Positions 1-9,493 are shown, counted from the stretch's first letter. The stretch is DNA of 64,000 nt from Microlunatus elymi (GCF_007362775.1 NZ_CP041692.1:3472001-3536000); one strand, 5' to 3'. A program made the numbers and translations. Notes: generated from the sequence alone by a model not told the origin.

Positions 1-800
1 AGCCGCACCGTCCGGGTGTCCGCGGCGTCCAGCTCGCGATAGACCACCCCGTCGATCCGCATCGCGGTACACGACCGCGGGATCAGGGCGACCCCGCGGC
101 CGGCCCGGACCAGCGCCAGCATGGTCGGGAACTGGGATGCGATCTCGGCACCGAGGAAGTCCTGCACCGCGATCAGCGCGGCGCAGACGTCGTACAGGTA
201 GCGAGACCCTTCCGGCGAGTAGCCGATGTAGTCGGCGGACACGTCCACCAGCCGGACCGGTTCGTCGCCGGCGGCCAGTTCATGAGCGACGGGGGCGGCC
301 AGTACCAGCTCCTCGGCGTGCACCGGCAGCGCGGACAGCCCGTCCGGTACCGGTGGCCGAACCAGGCAGAGATCGAGTCGGCCACTCCCCAGGGCGTTGA
401 ACTGCTCCTCGCTGACCAACTCCTGCAGATCGACCTCCACCCCGGGAAGTTGATCATGAATCAGCGACAGCATCGGACCGAGCACCGCGTAGGCACCGAT
501 CGCGGTGAAGCCGAGCCGCAGCGTGCCGACCTCACCGGCCGCCGCCCGGCGGGCCGATTCCGGCGCCGCCTCGGCCAACGCGAGCAGCCGGCGGGCGTCG
601 ACCAGGAACGCGGCCCCGGCCGGCGTCAACCTGACCTCCCGATCCCGGTCGAGCAGGCGGACTCCGATGCTCCGCTCCAGCGCCTGGATCTGCCGGGTCA
701 GCGGCGGCTGGGTCATCTGCAGCCGCCCGGCAGCCCTGCCGAAATGCAACTCGTCGGCGACCGCGACGAAGCCGCGAAGCTGAGCCAGCGAATACTCCAT
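1..800 (-). CDS. LysR-family transcriptional regulator (3' end beyond window)
   Basis: The minus-strand frame runs from an ATG at 800 off the left edge, giving about 266 residues with the C-terminus missing. The N-terminus (MEYSLAQLRGFVAVADELHF) is the LysR winged helix-turn-helix opening. The following residues, GRAAGRLQMTQPPLTRQIQ and LERSIGVRLLDRD, complete the HTH to about residue 60. The rest reads as the periplasmic-binding-like effector domain. It lies 72 bp from the divergent dehydrogenase operon, so by LysR custom it probably controls that operon in response to a pathway metabolite. A perfect 10-bp palindrome at 812-821 lies just upstream of its own start. Confidence 0.9.
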   Translation of the reverse strand, partial: MEYSLAQLRGFVAVADELHFGRAAGRLQMTQPPLTRQIQALERSIGVRLLDRDREVRLTPAGAAFLVDARRLLALAEAAPESARRAAAGEVGTLRLGFTAIGAYAVLGPMLSLIHDQLPGVEVDLQELVSEEQFNALGSGRLDLCLVRPPVPDGLSALPVHAEELVLAAPVAHELAAGDEPVRLVDVSADYIGYSPEGSRYLYDVCAALIAVQDFLGAEIASQFPTMLALVRAGRGVALIPRSCTAMRIDGVVYRELDAADTRTVR

Positions 801-872
801 GCCGTCACGGTATCGGCCGATGCCGGATCGGGCTTGGACGAGTATCGGGTTGATTGCGTACCGTTCGGTTCC
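801..872. promoter_or_regulatory. Divergent control region, LysR gene / dehydrogenase operon
   Basis: Short spacer between two divergent genes. It contains the palindrome ATCGGCCGAT (812-821), a plausible LysR contact site. No clear -10/-35 elements can be read. The assignment rests on gene layout. Confidence 0.4.
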
Positions 873-1865
873 GTGACCCGACTGCTGATGGCTCTGACGG
901 CGTCTCGTGCCGCGGATGTGTGCGACCCCGAGACCCGGTCCATGATCAACTCGCGCTTCGACGCGCAGTGGCTGGATGATCACGAGCAACTCGATCAAGC
1001 TCTGCTCCGCGAACGCCTGGCCGGCCAGGACGTGGTGCTGACGAGTTGGGGTACGCCGCCACTCCCGGCCGATCTGCTCGGTGCGGGCAACGGCGGTCCG
1101 ACCGTGGTGGCCCACGCCGCCGGCACGATCAAAAACCTGGTCCCGGCCGAGTCGCTGGACAAGATCAGCATCTTCTCGGCAGCACCGCGGATCGCCTGGT
1201 CGGTGGGCGAATACTGCCTGACCGCGTTGCTCACGCTGCTGCGCCGCCTTCCCGAGTACGACGACTGGGTCCGGCACGGTGGCTGGAAGACCGACTCGTT
1301 CCGCGGCCGTGAGCTGCGCGGGCTGACCGTCGGCATCGTCGGCGCATCGTCCACCGCGCGCGCCTTCATCGAGTTGCTCCGGCCGTTCGGGGTCGAGATC
1401 TGGGTGTACGACCCGTACCTGTCGGCCGAGCAGGCCGCACAGTTGGGCGTACGAAGCGTCTCGCTGGAACAGGTGGTCGGTTGCTCGGTGCTGTCGGTGC
1501 ACGTGCCGGCGACGCCGGCCACCGAGGGCCTGATCACCGCCGACCTGATCAGCCGAATTCCCGACGGCGGGATCGTGATCAACTCCTCCCGCGCAGCCGC
1601 AGTCGACACCGCAGCGTTGATCAACGAGACCGCGACCGGGCGGCTGCAGGCCGCTCTGGACGTGTATCCGTCGGAGCCGCCCGAGTTGCCCGAATCCGTA
1701 CTGGGCAACGGAAATCTGCTGCTCACCCCACACATCGCCGGCGACTCGGTCGACGGTCACCGGGCGCTGGTCCGCTACGTGCTGGACGACGTGATCGACT
1801 TCCTCGAGCACGATCGGCGCGGGCCTAGTTGGGTCGACCCGGCCAAGCTGTCGATCACCGCCTGA
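873..1865 (+). CDS. D-isomer-specific 2-hydroxyacid dehydrogenase
   Basis: A protein of 330 aa if the GTG at 873 is used; an ATG at 888 is also in frame and neither has a strong RBS. It should interconvert a 2-hydroxyacid and a 2-oxoacid with NAD(P)H in the cytoplasm. The Rossmann motif GIVGAS is at residues 154-159 (usual GxGxxG, here with Ser-Ser following), with an acidic residue at D180 suggesting NAD preference. The family catalytic Arg-Glu-His set is present as NSSR (R240), YPSEPP (E268) and LTPH (H287). It is first of three co-directional genes with the enolase-superfamily enzyme and sugar isomerase, consistent with sugar-acid metabolism. The open frame continues far upstream over the LysR gene, but that part is a shadow. 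Confidence 0.88.
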   Translation: MTRLLMALTASRAADVCDPETRSMINSRFDAQWLDDHEQLDQALLRERLAGQDVVLTSWGTPPLPADLLGAGNGGPTVVAHAAGTIKNLVPAESLDKISIFSAAPRIAWSVGEYCLTALLTLLRRLPEYDDWVRHGGWKTDSFRGRELRGLTVGIVGASSTARAFIELLRPFGVEIWVYDPYLSAEQAAQLGVRSVSLEQVVGCSVLSVHVPATPATEGLITADLISRIPDGGIVINSSRAAAVDTAALINETATGRLQAALDVYPSEPPELPESVLGNGNLLLTPHIAGDSVDGHRALVRYVLDDVIDFLEHDRRGPSWVDPAKLSITA

Positions 1866-1875
1866 GGAGCTGATC

Positions 1876-3018
1876 ATGCCCACTGCTCCTTCGACCGGCA
1901 ACGGTTCGGTGATCGACCGGCTAGAGGTCTTCTGCGTGCCCGTGCCCTTCCGGCACAAGTTCGTCCTCGGCAGCGGCGCTGTCGGCGATCGCACCCACAC
2001 CGGCGACGTGATCTTCGTCAAGCTCACCACCTCCGACGGCGTGGTCGGCTGGGGCGAGCAGCGCGCGCTGCCCAGCTGGAGCTACGAGACGCCGGAAACG
2101 ATCATGGTGGTGATCGAGAAGCATCTCGCGCCGCTGCTGATCGGACTGTCGCCGTACGACGTCGAGCTGTTTCACCGTCGCGCGGCCAAGGCGCTCAGTC
2201 CCTCGGTGTCCAACGGGTTCCCGTTCGCCCGGGCCGCGCTGGACATCGCGATGCACGATGCCGCCGGTCGGGCGGTCGGGTTGCCGGTGCATCAACTCCT
2301 CGGTGGCCGGTGCACCGACGAGATCGCTTTGTGCAGTGCGGTCGGCGTCGACGAGCCGGAGCGGGTGGCCGAACGGGTCACCGAGAGCGCTGCCTACCAC
2401 GCGTACAAGATCAAGATCTCCGGGCAGGCCGACGCCGATGCAGCCGCAGTCCGGGCCGCGGCGGACGTCGCCGCGGGCAAGCCGATCTGGTTGGACGCGA
2501 ACCAGTCCTACCGGCCGGCGGCGCTGCGTCAACTACTGGCCGCGGTACGAGATGTGCCGGGGCTGTTCTGCATCGAGCAGCCGGTGCCGAGCACCGACTG
2601 GGCCGGGATGCAGCGGCTGCGTGCCGATCTCGAGCTGCCGCTGGCCATCGACGAGGGCAGTTTCAGCGCAGCCGACCTGGCCCGGACCGCCGTGCTCGGC
2701 GGCGCCGACCTGGCGGTGATCAAGGTGTGCAAGTCCGGCGGCCTGCGGCAGGCTCAGCGCACCGCGGCGGTCGCCCAGGCGCACGGCATCGAGCTGCTGG
2801 CCAGCGGGCTCACCGACTGTGGTGTCGGCTTCGCCGCGGCCCTGCATCTCTTCTCTGCCATGGATCTCGCGCTGCCGGCCGAACTCAACGGGCCGGAGTT
2901 GCTGGACCACCTTTTCGTCGACGGCCTCACCATCCGCGATTCCGTCGCGACGGTGCCCACCGGCCCCGGGTTGGGCGTCGAGGTGGACGAAGAACGGATC
3001 CGGGGCACGGCACGATGA
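1876..3018 (+). CDS. Enolase-superfamily enzyme (muconate-lactonizing subgroup)
   Basis: A protein of 380 aa, ATG at 1876 with GAGGA seven bases upstream. It has an N-terminal capping domain, then a (beta/alpha)7 barrel. The visible catalytic set is KIK (K178, K180), metal ligands WLDAN (D207), IEQP (E234) and AIDEG (D259), and a Lys on the sixth strand in VIKVCKSGG (about 283-286). Lys on both faces is the MLE-subgroup pattern, which covers cycloisomerases, epimerases and some dehydratases acting through an enolate. The substrate cannot be told from sequence; neighbours favour a sugar-derived acid. It is translationally coupled to the next gene, sharing ATGA. Confidence 0.88.
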   Translation: MPTAPSTGNGSVIDRLEVFCVPVPFRHKFVLGSGAVGDRTHTGDVIFVKLTTSDGVVGWGEQRALPSWSYETPETIMVVIEKHLAPLLIGLSPYDVELFHRRAAKALSPSVSNGFPFARAALDIAMHDAAGRAVGLPVHQLLGGRCTDEIALCSAVGVDEPERVAERVTESAAYHAYKIKISGQADADAAAVRAAADVAAGKPIWLDANQSYRPAALRQLLAAVRDVPGLFCIEQPVPSTDWAGMQRLRADLELPLAIDEGSFSAADLARTAVLGGADLAVIKVCKSGGLRQAQRTAAVAQAHGIELLASGLTDCGVGFAAALHLFSAMDLALPAELNGPELLDHLFVDGLTIRDSVATVPTGPGLGVEVDEERIRGTAR

Positions 3019-3824
3019 TCACCGATCGGATGGACGACGTGAGCACAACGCTCGACCGGACCTGGGCCGTGTTCAGCAAACCGTGGGCGGAGCTGGCCGC
3101 CGCGCCGTTGGCAGCGCTGGTCGGCCGGCTCGGCTTCAACGCGGTCGAGTTGCCGGTCCGGCCGGGCGCCTTCGTCACCCCGGAACACGCCGAGGATCGA
3201 CTGCCCGAGTTCGCGAAAACCCTGCGTGGGTTGGGAATCGAACCGATCAGCATCGCGTCCGATCCGACGCCGGCCGTTCTCGACGCCTGCGCCGCGGCAG
3301 GCGTGCCGATGATCAGGATCATGGCGCCGATCGGCGATGACGGCTACCGGGCCTCGGTACGCAGGCTCCGCGGTGATCTCGAACGTCTGGCTCCCGAGTG
3401 CGAGCGCACCGGGATCCGGATCGGCATCCAGCCGCACCATGGCGCCTTCGTCAGCACGGTCCTCGGGGTGTGCGAACTGATCCGTGATCTGCCGCCGGAA
3501 TTCTGTCTGATCTGGGATGCCGGCCACGACGCGCTGGCCGGCGAGGATCCCGCGTACACGTTGGAGCAGTGCGGTGATCGGCTCGGCTTGGTCAACCTGA
3601 AGAACGCCGTCCACCGACCGATCGATGATCAACAGCCGGCCCGGTTCCGGACCTGGTTCGGTCCCGGTGATCAAGGACTGGCCGACTGGCCCGAGATCAT
3701 CGATCTGCTGCGGACGATCAACTACGACGGCCCGGTCTGCCTGACCGCGCAGTACACCGACACCACACCGGACGAGGCTGCCGACCTGGCCGCCGCCGAT
3801 CTCGCCTGGGCCCGCACCCTCTAG
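3015..3824 (+). CDS. Sugar phosphate isomerase/epimerase-like TIM-barrel protein
   Basis: A protein of 269 aa beginning at an ATG that overlaps the previous stop (ATGA, 3015-3018). The fold cues are those of the xylose-isomerase-like AP-endonuclease-2 superfamily: GFNAVELPVRPG near the start, IRIGIQPHHGAFV with a metal-binding His, LIWDAGH with an Asp-His pair, VNLKN, and a late LTAQYTD. These supply a metal site for isomerisation or epimerisation. Third gene of the dehydrogenase operon. Its TAG stop overlaps the stop of the convergent ABC gene by four bases (CTAG). Confidence 0.85.
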   Translation: MITDRMDDVSTTLDRTWAVFSKPWAELAAAPLAALVGRLGFNAVELPVRPGAFVTPEHAEDRLPEFAKTLRGLGIEPISIASDPTPAVLDACAAAGVPMIRIMAPIGDDGYRASVRRLRGDLERLAPECERTGIRIGIQPHHGAFVSTVLGVCELIRDLPPEFCLIWDAGHDALAGEDPAYTLEQCGDRLGLVNLKNAVHRPIDDQQPARFRTWFGPGDQGLADWPEIIDLLRTINYDGPVCLTAQYTDTTPDEAADLAAADLAWARTL

Positions 3825-4843
3825 GAATTCCGGCCGGCAGGGATCATCGAGTCGGCGCCGCGGCCGGCCTCCTCGGCGGCGACATGGCAGGCGACCTCGA
3901 TCCCGGGGGCCAGCTCCAGCAGCGGCGGCGTGGTGGTCCGACAGACGTCGCGGGCCAGCGGGCAGCGATCGGCGAACCGACACCCAGGCTTGGGATCGAT
4001 CACCTTCGGCGGTTCACCCTTGGCCATCTCGGCGGTCACCGCGAGTTCGGCCCGCGGGTCGGGCACGGCGGCCACCAACAACTGTGTGTACGGATGCCGG
4101 GGCGCGCCCAGCACGTCCTCGACCGGTCCGGACTCGACGATCCGACCGGCGTACATCACCATCATCCGGTCGGCGACGTAGCGGGCGCTGGCGATGTCAT
4201 GGGTGATGTAGAGCAGCGAGACGCCCTGCTCGTCCCGCAGCGAGGTCATCACGTTGAGCAGCCCGATCCGGATCGAGATGTCCAGCATCGACACCGGTTC
4301 GTCCGCCAGGATCACCTGCGGCCGATAGGCCAGCGCCTGCGCGAACCCGATCCGCTGCCGCTGCCCGCCGGACAACTCGTACGGGTAGCGGCCGACCACC
4401 TGCGAGGCCGGCGACAACCCGACCGCGGTCAGCACCCGTTCCGCCTCGTCCTGACGATCCTTGGCGGCCACGTCCGGCCGATGCAACTTGAGCCCGCGGA
4501 CGATCCCGTGCGCCACCGTGTAGGCGGGGTTCAGTGAGCTGAACGGATCCTGGAAGACCATCGGCACCGCGGCGCGGTAGCTCAGCACCTCGGCACGCGT
4601 CCGCAGCCCGGACAACGGCCTGCCGTCGAACATGATCTCACCGCGGCTCGGCGGATAGACCCTGGCCAGCAGCCGGGCGATGGTGCTCTTGCCGCTGCCG
4701 CTTTCCCCAACCAGGGCGACGATCTCGCCGGCATTGATCGCGAAGTCGGCCTCGTCCACGGCATGCAACTGGTGGCGGTTGCGCAGTCCGCCGACGCGGA
4801 AGACCCGGGTCAGTCCGCGAGCCTCCAACAGCGGCGCGGTCAT
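3821..4843 (-). CDS. Oligopeptide-type ABC transporter ATP-binding protein (OppF-like)
   Basis: A protein of 340 aa from an ATG at 4843 preceded by GGGAGGG. It is the second ATPase of the family-5 importer encoded upstream. Walker A is GESGSGKST (46-54), the signature YELSGGQRQR is near 155-164, and Walker B is VILADEP (177-183). The C-terminal oligopeptide/dipeptide extension carries Cys residues in GCRFADRCPLARDVC, which in OppD/F proteins bind an Fe-S cluster. The start overlaps the upstream ATPase gene by four bases. The longer open frame upstream of 4843 is an artefact. Confidence 0.95.
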   Translation of the reverse strand: MTAPLLEARGLTRVFRVGGLRNRHQLHAVDEADFAINAGEIVALVGESGSGKSTIARLLARVYPPSRGEIMFDGRPLSGLRTRAEVLSYRAAVPMVFQDPFSSLNPAYTVAHGIVRGLKLHRPDVAAKDRQDEAERVLTAVGLSPASQVVGRYPYELSGGQRQRIGFAQALAYRPQVILADEPVSMLDISIRIGLLNVMTSLRDEQGVSLLYITHDIASARYVADRMMVMYAGRIVESGPVEDVLGAPRHPYTQLLVAAVPDPRAELAVTAEMAKGEPPKVIDPKPGCRFADRCPLARDVCRTTTPPLLELAPGIEVACHVAAEEAGRGADSMIPAGRNS

Positions 4844-5832
4844 CGGTCCCTCCCCAACTCGGCCTTGTCCCGGTGATCCGGGTCGTGCAACAGACATCGA
4901 GCCTGGACGTCGGCCACCTGGTAGAGCGCCGGTTGGGTCACCGCGCAGGCGTCGAAGCGGAGCGGACAGCGCGGTTCGAACCGGCAGCCCGGCGGCATCG
5001 CGGTCAGGTTCGGCGGCGCCCCCGGGATCCCCTGCAGCGGGACCCGCGGTCCCCTGATCTGGGGGAAGGCATCCAGCAGGCCGCGGCTGTAGGGGTGGGC
5101 CGGCGAGTCGAAGACCTGCCGGGTCGGCCCGTACTCCATCTCCTGGGCCGCGTACATCACCATCAACCGGTCGGAGAAGTGACTGACCAGGCTCATGTCG
5201 TGGGTCACGAAGATCACCGCAAATCCCAACTGCTGCTGGAGTTCCTTGATCTGCAACATCAAGGAACGCTGCGCCACCACGTCCAGCGCCGAGGTCGGCT
5301 CGTCCATGATCACCAACTCCGGCGTGAACAGCAACGCCATCGCGATCATCGCGCGCTGCCGCATGCCGCCGGACAACTGATGCGGGAAACTGTTCAGGTG
5401 CACCCGGTCGATGCCGACCAGCTCCAGCACCTCCTCCGACCGCTGCCTGATCTCGATCTTGGAACGGATTCCGTGCGCCTTCATCGCGTCCGCGTACTGA
5501 GCTCGGATCCGTTTGACCGGGTTGAGCGCATTCATCGCGCTCTGCATCACCACCGACATGTTCCGCCACCGAATTGGGGCCAACTCGCCGGCGTTCATCG
5601 CGACCATGTTCTGACCGCGGAAGATCACCTCTCCCCCGGCCACCGACGCCGGCGGGGTCAGCAACTGCGCGATCGCGAACAGCAACGTCGACTTGCCGCA
5701 GCCGGACTCACCGACGATGCCCACGAACTCACCTGACTGCACATCGAGATCGACCTGATCAACAGCGGTCACCGGCCCGGACGACGTGTCGTAGGTGACC
5801 GACAGACCGGTCACCTGCAGTAGCTTGCTCAC
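4840..5832 (-). CDS. Oligopeptide-type ABC transporter ATP-binding protein (OppD-like)
   Basis: A protein of 330 aa from a GTG at 5832 (VSKLLQVTGLSVTY) that overlaps the permease stop as GTGA. It has Walker A GESGCGKST, signature HQLSGGMRQR, Walker B LVIMDEP, and a C-terminal Cys cluster (GCRFEPRCPLRFDAC) typical of the peptide/nickel ATPase family. It pairs with the next ATPase to power one importer. All junctions in this operon from the second permease to OppF are 4-bp overlaps, which implies coupled translation in fixed stoichiometry. Confidence 0.95.
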   Translation of the reverse strand: MSKLLQVTGLSVTYDTSSGPVTAVDQVDLDVQSGEFVGIVGESGCGKSTLLFAIAQLLTPPASVAGGEVIFRGQNMVAMNAGELAPIRWRNMSVVMQSAMNALNPVKRIRAQYADAMKAHGIRSKIEIRQRSEEVLELVGIDRVHLNSFPHQLSGGMRQRAMIAMALLFTPELVIMDEPTSALDVVAQRSLMLQIKELQQQLGFAVIFVTHDMSLVSHFSDRLMVMYAAQEMEYGPTRQVFDSPAHPYSRGLLDAFPQIRGPRVPLQGIPGAPPNLTAMPPGCRFEPRCPLRFDACAVTQPALYQVADVQARCLLHDPDHRDKAELGRDR

Positions 5833-6755
5833 CGGCGCACCTTCCTCCGCCGCACCGGTCGAAGCGCCGGATTGCCGATCTCGTCGAAGGCGTAGTTCAG
5901 CAGCGCAAAGGATGCGCCGAGCAGACCGATCGCCAGACCGGGCGCGATCACCCACCACTGCTGTCCGGTCTGCAACGCCTCGTTGGTCTGCGCCCAGTGC
6001 AGCATCGTTCCCCAGCTGTTCGCCGACGAGTTGCCCAGTCCGATGAACTGCAGTCCTGCCTCAGTCAGCAGTGCGTACAGCGCGATGCCGAGGAAGTTCG
6101 CCGCGATCAGCGACACCATCGTCGGCAGGATCTCGAACACGATCACGTACGAGGCCCGCTCACCCCGAACCCGCGCCGACTCCAGGAAATCCCTATTCCG
6201 CAAAGACATCGCCTGCGCCCGCAACTGCCGGGCCCCGTACGACCACCCGGTGATCACCAGGACTCCGATCAGCACCGGCATCTTGCCTCCGCCGGCGTAG
6301 GCGGCGATCACGATGATCAACGGCAGGGCCGGGATGACCAGGAAGACGTCGGTGAGCAAGGACAGCAGGTCCTCGCCCAGACCGCCCAGATAGGCCGCGG
6401 AGACGCCGATGATGATCGACACCACACTGGCCAGCACTCCGACCATCACGCAGACGAACAGGGACTGCCGGGTGCCGTAGACCAGTTGGGTCCAGATGTC
6501 CTGGCCGAAGGCGTTGGTGCCGAGCAGATGTCCCGATCCGGGCGGCAGCATCTGGGCGAACTGCTGGTTGGGATTGTGGATGGTGGTGAACAGTTGCGGC
6601 ACGATGGCGGCGATCACGAAGATCGCCAGCATGATCGCCCCGGCCAGCGCCTTCTTGTTGCCCACGACGGCACGCAGAACGCCGGCGCCGGGACGGATCC
6701 GGGTGGCCGGGGCCTCGACCGCGGTCTCGGCAGCGGTTGCGGTGACAGCACTCAT
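5829..6755 (-). CDS. ABC transporter permease (OppC-like)
   Basis: A protein of 308 aa. I chose the ATG at 6755 because GGAG sits five bases before it; a GTG directly upstream at 6758 is also possible. An N-terminal cytoplasmic segment leads to a first membrane span (ALAGAIMLAIFVIAAIVPQL). A loop with the OppC hallmark GTNAFGQDIWTQLVYGTRQS follows, then five further spans. The EAA-like coupling motif is around SLRNRDFLESARVRGE. It forms the heterodimeric channel with the upstream OppB-like permease. Confidence 0.94.
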   Translation of the reverse strand: MSAVTATAAETAVEAPATRIRPGAGVLRAVVGNKKALAGAIMLAIFVIAAIVPQLFTTIHNPNQQFAQMLPPGSGHLLGTNAFGQDIWTQLVYGTRQSLFVCVMVGVLASVVSIIIGVSAAYLGGLGEDLLSLLTDVFLVIPALPLIIVIAAYAGGGKMPVLIGVLVITGWSYGARQLRAQAMSLRNRDFLESARVRGERASYVIVFEILPTMVSLIAANFLGIALYALLTEAGLQFIGLGNSSANSWGTMLHWAQTNEALQTGQQWWVIAPGLAIGLLGASFALLNYAFDEIGNPALRPVRRRKVRR

Positions 6756-6767
6756 CACGTCTCCGTT

Positions 6768-7754
6768 TCAGCTCGCGGACCGGACGCGGGGATCGAGCAA
6801 GGCGGTGAGGAAGTCGCTGATCAACACCGCCACCAGCACGGTCACCGTGATCAACACGAACAGTGCCTGCATCAGCGGATAGTCCTCGTTGGTCACCGCG
6901 CTCAGCAGCATGTAACCGACCCCCGGGTAGTTGAAGGTGAACTCGACCAGGATCGCGCCGCTGACCACGAAGCCCAGCGAGATCGCGAATCCGGCCAGAT
7001 TGGGCAACACCGCGTTCCGGGCGGCGTAGTTGATCATGATCTTGCGATCCGCGATGCCCTTGGCCCGGGCCATCCGGATGTAGTCCTCGGCGACCGTGGT
7101 CACCACGTTGTTGCGCATGGTCAGGATCCAGCCGCCGATGGAGATGATCAAGATGCTCAGCGACGGCAGGATCGCATGTTTGATCACGTCGATGATGAAC
7201 TCCGCGTTCCAACCAGGGTTGAGAGTCTGGTCGTAACCGCCGTCGCTCGGCAACGCTCCGTTCGTACCGAGCGAGAACACCATGATCAAGATCAGTCCGA
7301 CCCAGAAGTACGGCAGCGCCGAGGTGATCACGAACACCGGCGGCAGCACGCTGTCCGCGATGCCGTTGCGTCGCCAGCCGCTGATCATCCCGATCCCGGT
7401 CCCGAGCAGGAAGGCGATCACCGTGGTGACGCCGACCAGTCCGAGGGTCCACGGCAGCGCCTGGGCGACGACCTCACTGACCGGCTGCGGGAAGAACGTC
7501 AACGACACCCCGAAGTGTCCGGTCACGGTGTTACCGAGATATTCCACGTACTGCACCAGGAGCGGCTTCTGGGTGTCCAGACCGAAGGCGACCTCCAACG
7601 CCTTCAACGCGTCCGGATTGATCCGGCCCTTGTACCGCGCCATCATCGCCTGGGCGGGATTCCCCGGCATCAGCCGCGGGATGAAGAAGTTCAGCGTCAA
7701 CGCCACCCAGAGGGTGATCAGGAAGAACCCCAGCCTGCGCACTATGAACCGCAT
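6768..7754 (-). CDS. ABC transporter permease (OppB-like)
   Basis: A protein of 328 aa from the ATG at 7754 with GGGAG six bases upstream. It opens with the classic OppB start (MRFIVRRLGFFLITLWVAL), then a periplasmic domain, then the binding-protein-dependent transport domain with five spans. The coupling motif is around VAEDYIRMARAKGIADRKI. It ends LLDPRVRSAS, as expected for this family. Second gene after the binding protein. Confidence 0.94.
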   Translation of the reverse strand: MRFIVRRLGFFLITLWVALTLNFFIPRLMPGNPAQAMMARYKGRINPDALKALEVAFGLDTQKPLLVQYVEYLGNTVTGHFGVSLTFFPQPVSEVVAQALPWTLGLVGVTTVIAFLLGTGIGMISGWRRNGIADSVLPPVFVITSALPYFWVGLILIMVFSLGTNGALPSDGGYDQTLNPGWNAEFIIDVIKHAILPSLSILIISIGGWILTMRNNVVTTVAEDYIRMARAKGIADRKIMINYAARNAVLPNLAGFAISLGFVVSGAILVEFTFNYPGVGYMLLSAVTNEDYPLMQALFVLITVTVLVAVLISDFLTALLDPRVRSAS

Positions 7755-7797
7755 CAGCCACTCCCGATGCCGTACGTGTTGATCATGCTGCCGTCAC

Positions 7798-9441
7798 TCA
7801 GCCCTTCGGCTTCAGGTGCAACAACACCTGCTCGTTGTCGGGCACCGCGTACGGTGCCGGCAGGGCGTACTGGTCCTGCTCGGTCGGCCAGCCGGTGATC
7901 TCCTTGGTGTTGTACTGGAACCAGCTCACGCTCTCCAGCACGGGGATGGTCGGCACGTCGGCCAGCATCACACCCTGCAGATCATTGACGATCGCGTGCT
8001 GCCGCTGATCGTCGGCCCCCGGATACTCGTTGAAGAGCGCATCGGTCTTCTTGCTGGAGTAGCGGGAATAGTTGCTGGACGCGTTCTGCCCGATCGGCGC
8101 GGTGTTGCCGCTGTACAGGTTCTGCCGCAACTCGTAGTACGGCGCCGGGCCACCGGTCTGCGATCCGTACGCCAGCTGGAAGTCGCCCTTGTACAGCTTG
8201 TTGTCGTAGGTCTGGCCGGCGATGTTCTGCACGTCCAGGTTGATGCCCAGGGGTTGCAGCTGATGCTTGATCTCCTGCAACTCCGCCTCCCAGTCGGTGT
8301 AGCCGGAGACGCTGATGATGGACAGGTTGAGCGGCTTGGCGGTGGAGTAGCCGGCCTTGGCCAGGTACTGCTTCACCTTCGCCGGATCCTGCTTGTAGCC
8401 GTACTTGTCGGCTGCCGCCTGGTCGTACCAGTCCTTGAAGGTCGGCAGCACGATGCCCGCCTGGTTGGACGACGGCAGCTGGCCGCCGACGCCGATCTTG
8501 GACACCTGGTCCTTGTCGATCGCGTAGGCCAACGCCTGTCGCACGGCCAGGTCGGCGGTTGGGCCCTGCTTGAGGTTCAGGAAGATCTGCACGTTGGCCA
8601 CCGGCGGGTACCAGTAATGGTTGTCGGTCTTGTCCCGGTCGACGTAGTACTTGTCGACGTTGGGAATGTACTGGCCGCCCCACTGCGCCTTGCCGGTCGC
8701 CAGGTCGAGGTTGGCCGGGCTGTTGTCGGTATAGGCCGGATAGTTGATCGTCTTGATCGCCGGCTTGCCCTTCTGCCAGAAGTTCGCGTTGGCCTGGTAG
8801 CGCACATTCTGCGGCTTGCAGTCCGAGACCGTGTACGGTCCGCTGCCGATCGGCTTGGCGTCGGTGAACTGAACCGGATTCTTGGCCGCCTCGCCGGTGC
8901 TCCAGATGTGCTTCGGCACGATCGGGGTCTGGTCGGCGATGTAGTAGAAGTACGGCTGCGACGGGGTGGAGAACTTCATCGTCACGGTGTTGCCGCTGGC
9001 CTCGACCGACTGCAGACCCGATGACCAGAGGGCGTTGAGATCCAAGCCCTTGTTGGCCTTCAGCAGGTTGAAGGTGAAGGCGACGTCGTCGGCGGTCAAC
9101 GGCTTGCCGTCGCTCCACTTGATGCCGTCGCGGATGGTGAAGGTGAGCGTTTTCTTGTCCGAACTCCACTTCGACGATTCGGCGATCATCGGGGTCTCTT
9201 TCGAGTTCTGCAAGGGATTGACGTAGACCAACGGCTCGTACACGAACCCGATGCTCAACCCGCTCACCGACGGGTTGAACGGGTTGAACCCACAGGTCCA
9301 GGTTGTACCGCCGACGTTGGCGATGGTCAACGATGTCGACTTCGACCCGTTGGTTCCGGATCCTGACGAGCCGCCGCCGGAACAGCCGGCGATCAGCCCG
9401 AGTATGGCGAGCAACACCACGATCAGCGCGCTTCGCTTCAT
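7798..9441 (-). CDS. ABC transporter substrate-binding lipoprotein (SBP family 5)
   Basis: A protein of 547 aa. The ATG at 9441 lies eight bases after GGAGG; an in-frame ATG two codons earlier is too close to it. It carries a lipoprotein signal (MKRSALIVVLLAILGL then LIAGC). The mature part shows the family-5 features FTIRDGIKWSDGKPLTADDV and IGSGPYTV. Members bind oligopeptides, but many actinobacterial ones bind oligosaccharides or other solutes. The ROK regulator upstream and the sugar-acid-like operon downstream make a carbohydrate-derived ligand worth testing. First gene of the importer operon. Confidence 0.93.
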   Translation of the reverse strand: MKRSALIVVLLAILGLIAGCSGGGSSGSGTNGSKSTSLTIANVGGTTWTCGFNPFNPSVSGLSIGFVYEPLVYVNPLQNSKETPMIAESSKWSSDKKTLTFTIRDGIKWSDGKPLTADDVAFTFNLLKANKGLDLNALWSSGLQSVEASGNTVTMKFSTPSQPYFYYIADQTPIVPKHIWSTGEAAKNPVQFTDAKPIGSGPYTVSDCKPQNVRYQANANFWQKGKPAIKTINYPAYTDNSPANLDLATGKAQWGGQYIPNVDKYYVDRDKTDNHYWYPPVANVQIFLNLKQGPTADLAVRQALAYAIDKDQVSKIGVGGQLPSSNQAGIVLPTFKDWYDQAAADKYGYKQDPAKVKQYLAKAGYSTAKPLNLSIISVSGYTDWEAELQEIKHQLQPLGINLDVQNIAGQTYDNKLYKGDFQLAYGSQTGGPAPYYELRQNLYSGNTAPIGQNASSNYSRYSSKKTDALFNEYPGADDQRQHAIVNDLQGVMLADVPTIPVLESVSWFQYNTKEITGWPTEQDQYALPAPYAVPDNEQVLLHLKPKG

Positions 9442-9493
9442 GATCATTTCCTCCCGTTGGCGAGAGCCCGCCATCTGTTGGCCGGCTGCCGGA

